From NCBI RefSeq assembly GCF_014333425.1, contig NZ_JACRYT010000002.1:248001-312000 (forward strand): a stretch of 64,000 nt of DNA, given 5' to 3'. How positions within the stretch are numbered: position 1 is the stretch's first letter; each line of letters opens with the position of its first letter. This stretch comes from Zhenpiania hominis. Lineage in GTDB: Bacteria; Bacillota; Clostridia; Peptostreptococcales; Anaerovoracaceae. A program made the position numbers and the translations under genes. The notes under the pieces were generated by a model, which was not told where the DNA came from, did no database searches, and saw nothing but the letters and a program-made list of their open reading frames with translations. Positions 62,889 through 64,000 of the stretch are shown piece after piece.

Positions 62889-64000
62889 TTAAAGAGTGTA
62901 AGCGATTTTATAAAGCTCCAGAAAATCATCGTAGCTGATTTTTCTTATATTATCTCCCGTCGCCATATTTTCTGTGCACGCGGCGGCAAGGCGCTCAAAA
63001 TCCTCCTCTTTTGCCCCGATCTCCTTTAATTTTGGAATTCGCAGATCCTGGTTCAGCTTTTTCACCGCTAGCACAGCCTTATGCGCCAGCTCATCCTTTG
63101 TGCAGCCATCCGCCTTTTCTCCCATGGCGATGGCGATTCTGGAAAACTTTTCATAATCCGCCACATAGTTAAATTCCATGACAATCGGCAGCAGCATGGC
63201 GTTGGCAATGCCGTGGGGCGTGTCATACAGCCCGCCCAGAGCCTCCGCCATACTATGTACCGCCGCTACATTGGAACTGCCAAAACAGATTCCCGCCATC
63301 ATACTTCCAAGCAGCATATTGGCTTTCGCCGTTTTGCTGTTAGTCAGCGCCGCTTCTCTTAAATTACCCGCGATCAGCTCAATGGCATAAAGGCCGTAAG
63401 CGTCCGAAACCGGTTCACTGGAATTCGCGGTATACCCCTCTATGGCATGTGTCAGCGCGTCCATTCCCGTTGAGGCAACGATCCCTGCCGGGAGAGTCGC
63501 GACCAGCTCCGGATCCACAAGGGCCACTTTCGGGAAGGCAAAATGGCCTCCCACGGTCATTTTAAAATGCCGCTCGGTATCTGTAATTACAGACCAGCAG
63601 GTTACTTCACTGCCCGTACCTACAGTAGTGGGAACCGCAATCAACGGAGTAATGGGTTTTGTCAGAACTTCCGCGTCGGTAAACTCGTAGTCTTTAATCT
63701 GCCCGCCATGCTCCAAAAGCGCGCCGACTGCCTTGGCGGTATCAATCGAGCTTCCTCCGCCGACGGAAATCAGTAAATCCGTTCCCAGAGATTTTGCCAG
63801 TTCATAGGCTTTGTGCACAGTTGTATCGCGGGGATTCGGTTCTACCCCATCGAAGATTTCTGTGTTTTCATAGCCTTCTTCCTTCAGCGCCTCAAGAATC
63901 CGATCAACAATTCCCGCCTTCACGATCCCCGGATCCGTTATAATCAGAATATGCTCCGCCCCCAGAGAGCGCGCTTCTTCGCCCACACTTTTAACAACAC
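62889..64000 (-). CDS. Iron-containing alcohol dehydrogenase, 5' end outside window
   Basis: The frame is open to the right edge, so the N-terminus is missing. About 370 residues are visible. The NAD-binding loop is LLISVGGGSSIDTAKAVG, followed by AVPTTVGTGSEVT. The metal ligands are Asp and His in GMDALTHAIEG, then His in AAVHSMAEALGG and DTPHGIANAML. It belongs to the group III dehydrogenases (butanol, propanediol or lactaldehyde type); the substrate cannot be told from sequence. Confidence 0.92.
   Translation of the reverse strand, partial: VVKSVGEEARSLGAEHILIITDPGIVKAGIVDRILEALKEEGYENTEIFDGVEPNPRDTTVHKAYELAKSLGTDLLISVGGGSSIDTAKAVGALLEHGGQIKDYEFTDAEVLTKPITPLIAVPTTVGTGSEVTCWSVITDTERHFKMTVGGHFAFPKVALVDPELVATLPAGIVASTGMDALTHAIEGYTANSSEPVSDAYGLYAIELIAGNLREAALTNSKTAKANMLLGSMMAGICFGSSNVAAVHSMAEALGGLYDTPHGIANAMLLPIVMEFNYVADYEKFSRIAIAMGEKADGCTKDELAHKAVLAVKKLNQDLRIPKLKEIGAKEEDFERLAAACTENMATGDNIRKISYDDFLELYKIAYTL

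Overview
The window reads as the chromosome of a gut Firmicute of the class Clostridia, probably Lachnospiraceae-like, carrying a large integrative and conjugative element (ICE) of the Tn1549/CTn type. The assignment rests on the gene families, the GGAGG-type ribosome binding sites and the gene order; no 16S gene is present. Base composition changes by module: AT-rich cargo at the left, a GC-rich ICE core, and intermediate sequence at the right.

Layout. (1) About 1-7.6 kb: a leftward ECF and heterodimeric ABC transporter operon (tandem ATPase, EcfT, S component, two ABC half-transporters) with a divergent AraC-type regulator. It is probably ICE cargo; the left ICE end and its integrase are not in the window. 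(2) 7.6-9.2 kb: a tnpV remnant, an XRE regulator, a hairpin-rich gap and a sigma-like HTH gene. (3) 9.5-15.8 kb: a peptide-antibiotic resistance-like cassette (BcrA/Cpr-type ABC transporter, YxeA-like protein, monofunctional peptidoglycan glycosyltransferase, receiver-only regulator, divergent OmpR/histidine-kinase pair), bracketed by two copies of a structured hairpin repeat. (4) 15.9-55.0 kb: the conjugation core on the minus strand. Read from right to left it runs parB, small genes, a replication-initiator-like gene with internal iterons, pcfB, virD4, maff2, virB6-like, prgI, virB4, NlpC/P60 hydrolase, DUF4315, DUF4366, topB, an ArdC/LtrC-like gene, TTRAP, a giant methylase-helicase, DUF3849, mobC and the relaxase. 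(5) 40.19-48.31 kb: a second element nested inside maff2. It carries a large serine recombinase, tnpW, dnaC-like and repA-like genes, a Cys-rich VLP gene, a MobP-type relaxase, mobC and the tetracycline efflux gene tet(40) with a leader region. (6) 55.0-56.9 kb: a hairpin-rich gap, then two tandem type I toxin-antitoxin-like loci and a tRNA-Ser. (7) 57-64 kb: ordinary chromosome (mgsA, an HxlR regulator, a PPOX-family protein, thrC, split coaB/coaC, a VOC protein, a molbindin, an iron alcohol dehydrogenase).

The most interesting points are the following. A 338-nt insertion sits exactly in the Walker A codons of virD4. Its removal restores GSGKT, and it can fold with the P3/P7 pseudoknot topology of a group I intron. 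The tet(40) element splits maff2, and its ends can be placed to within a few bases. A complete tnpV gene lies wholly inside the helicase gene in another frame. Ten 15-bp iterons lie inside the replication-initiator-like gene. A covarying hairpin repeat flanks the resistance cassette. The toxin loci are duplicated with an exact 650-bp offset.

All functional assignments come from reading motifs and remembered family features; no database search was run.
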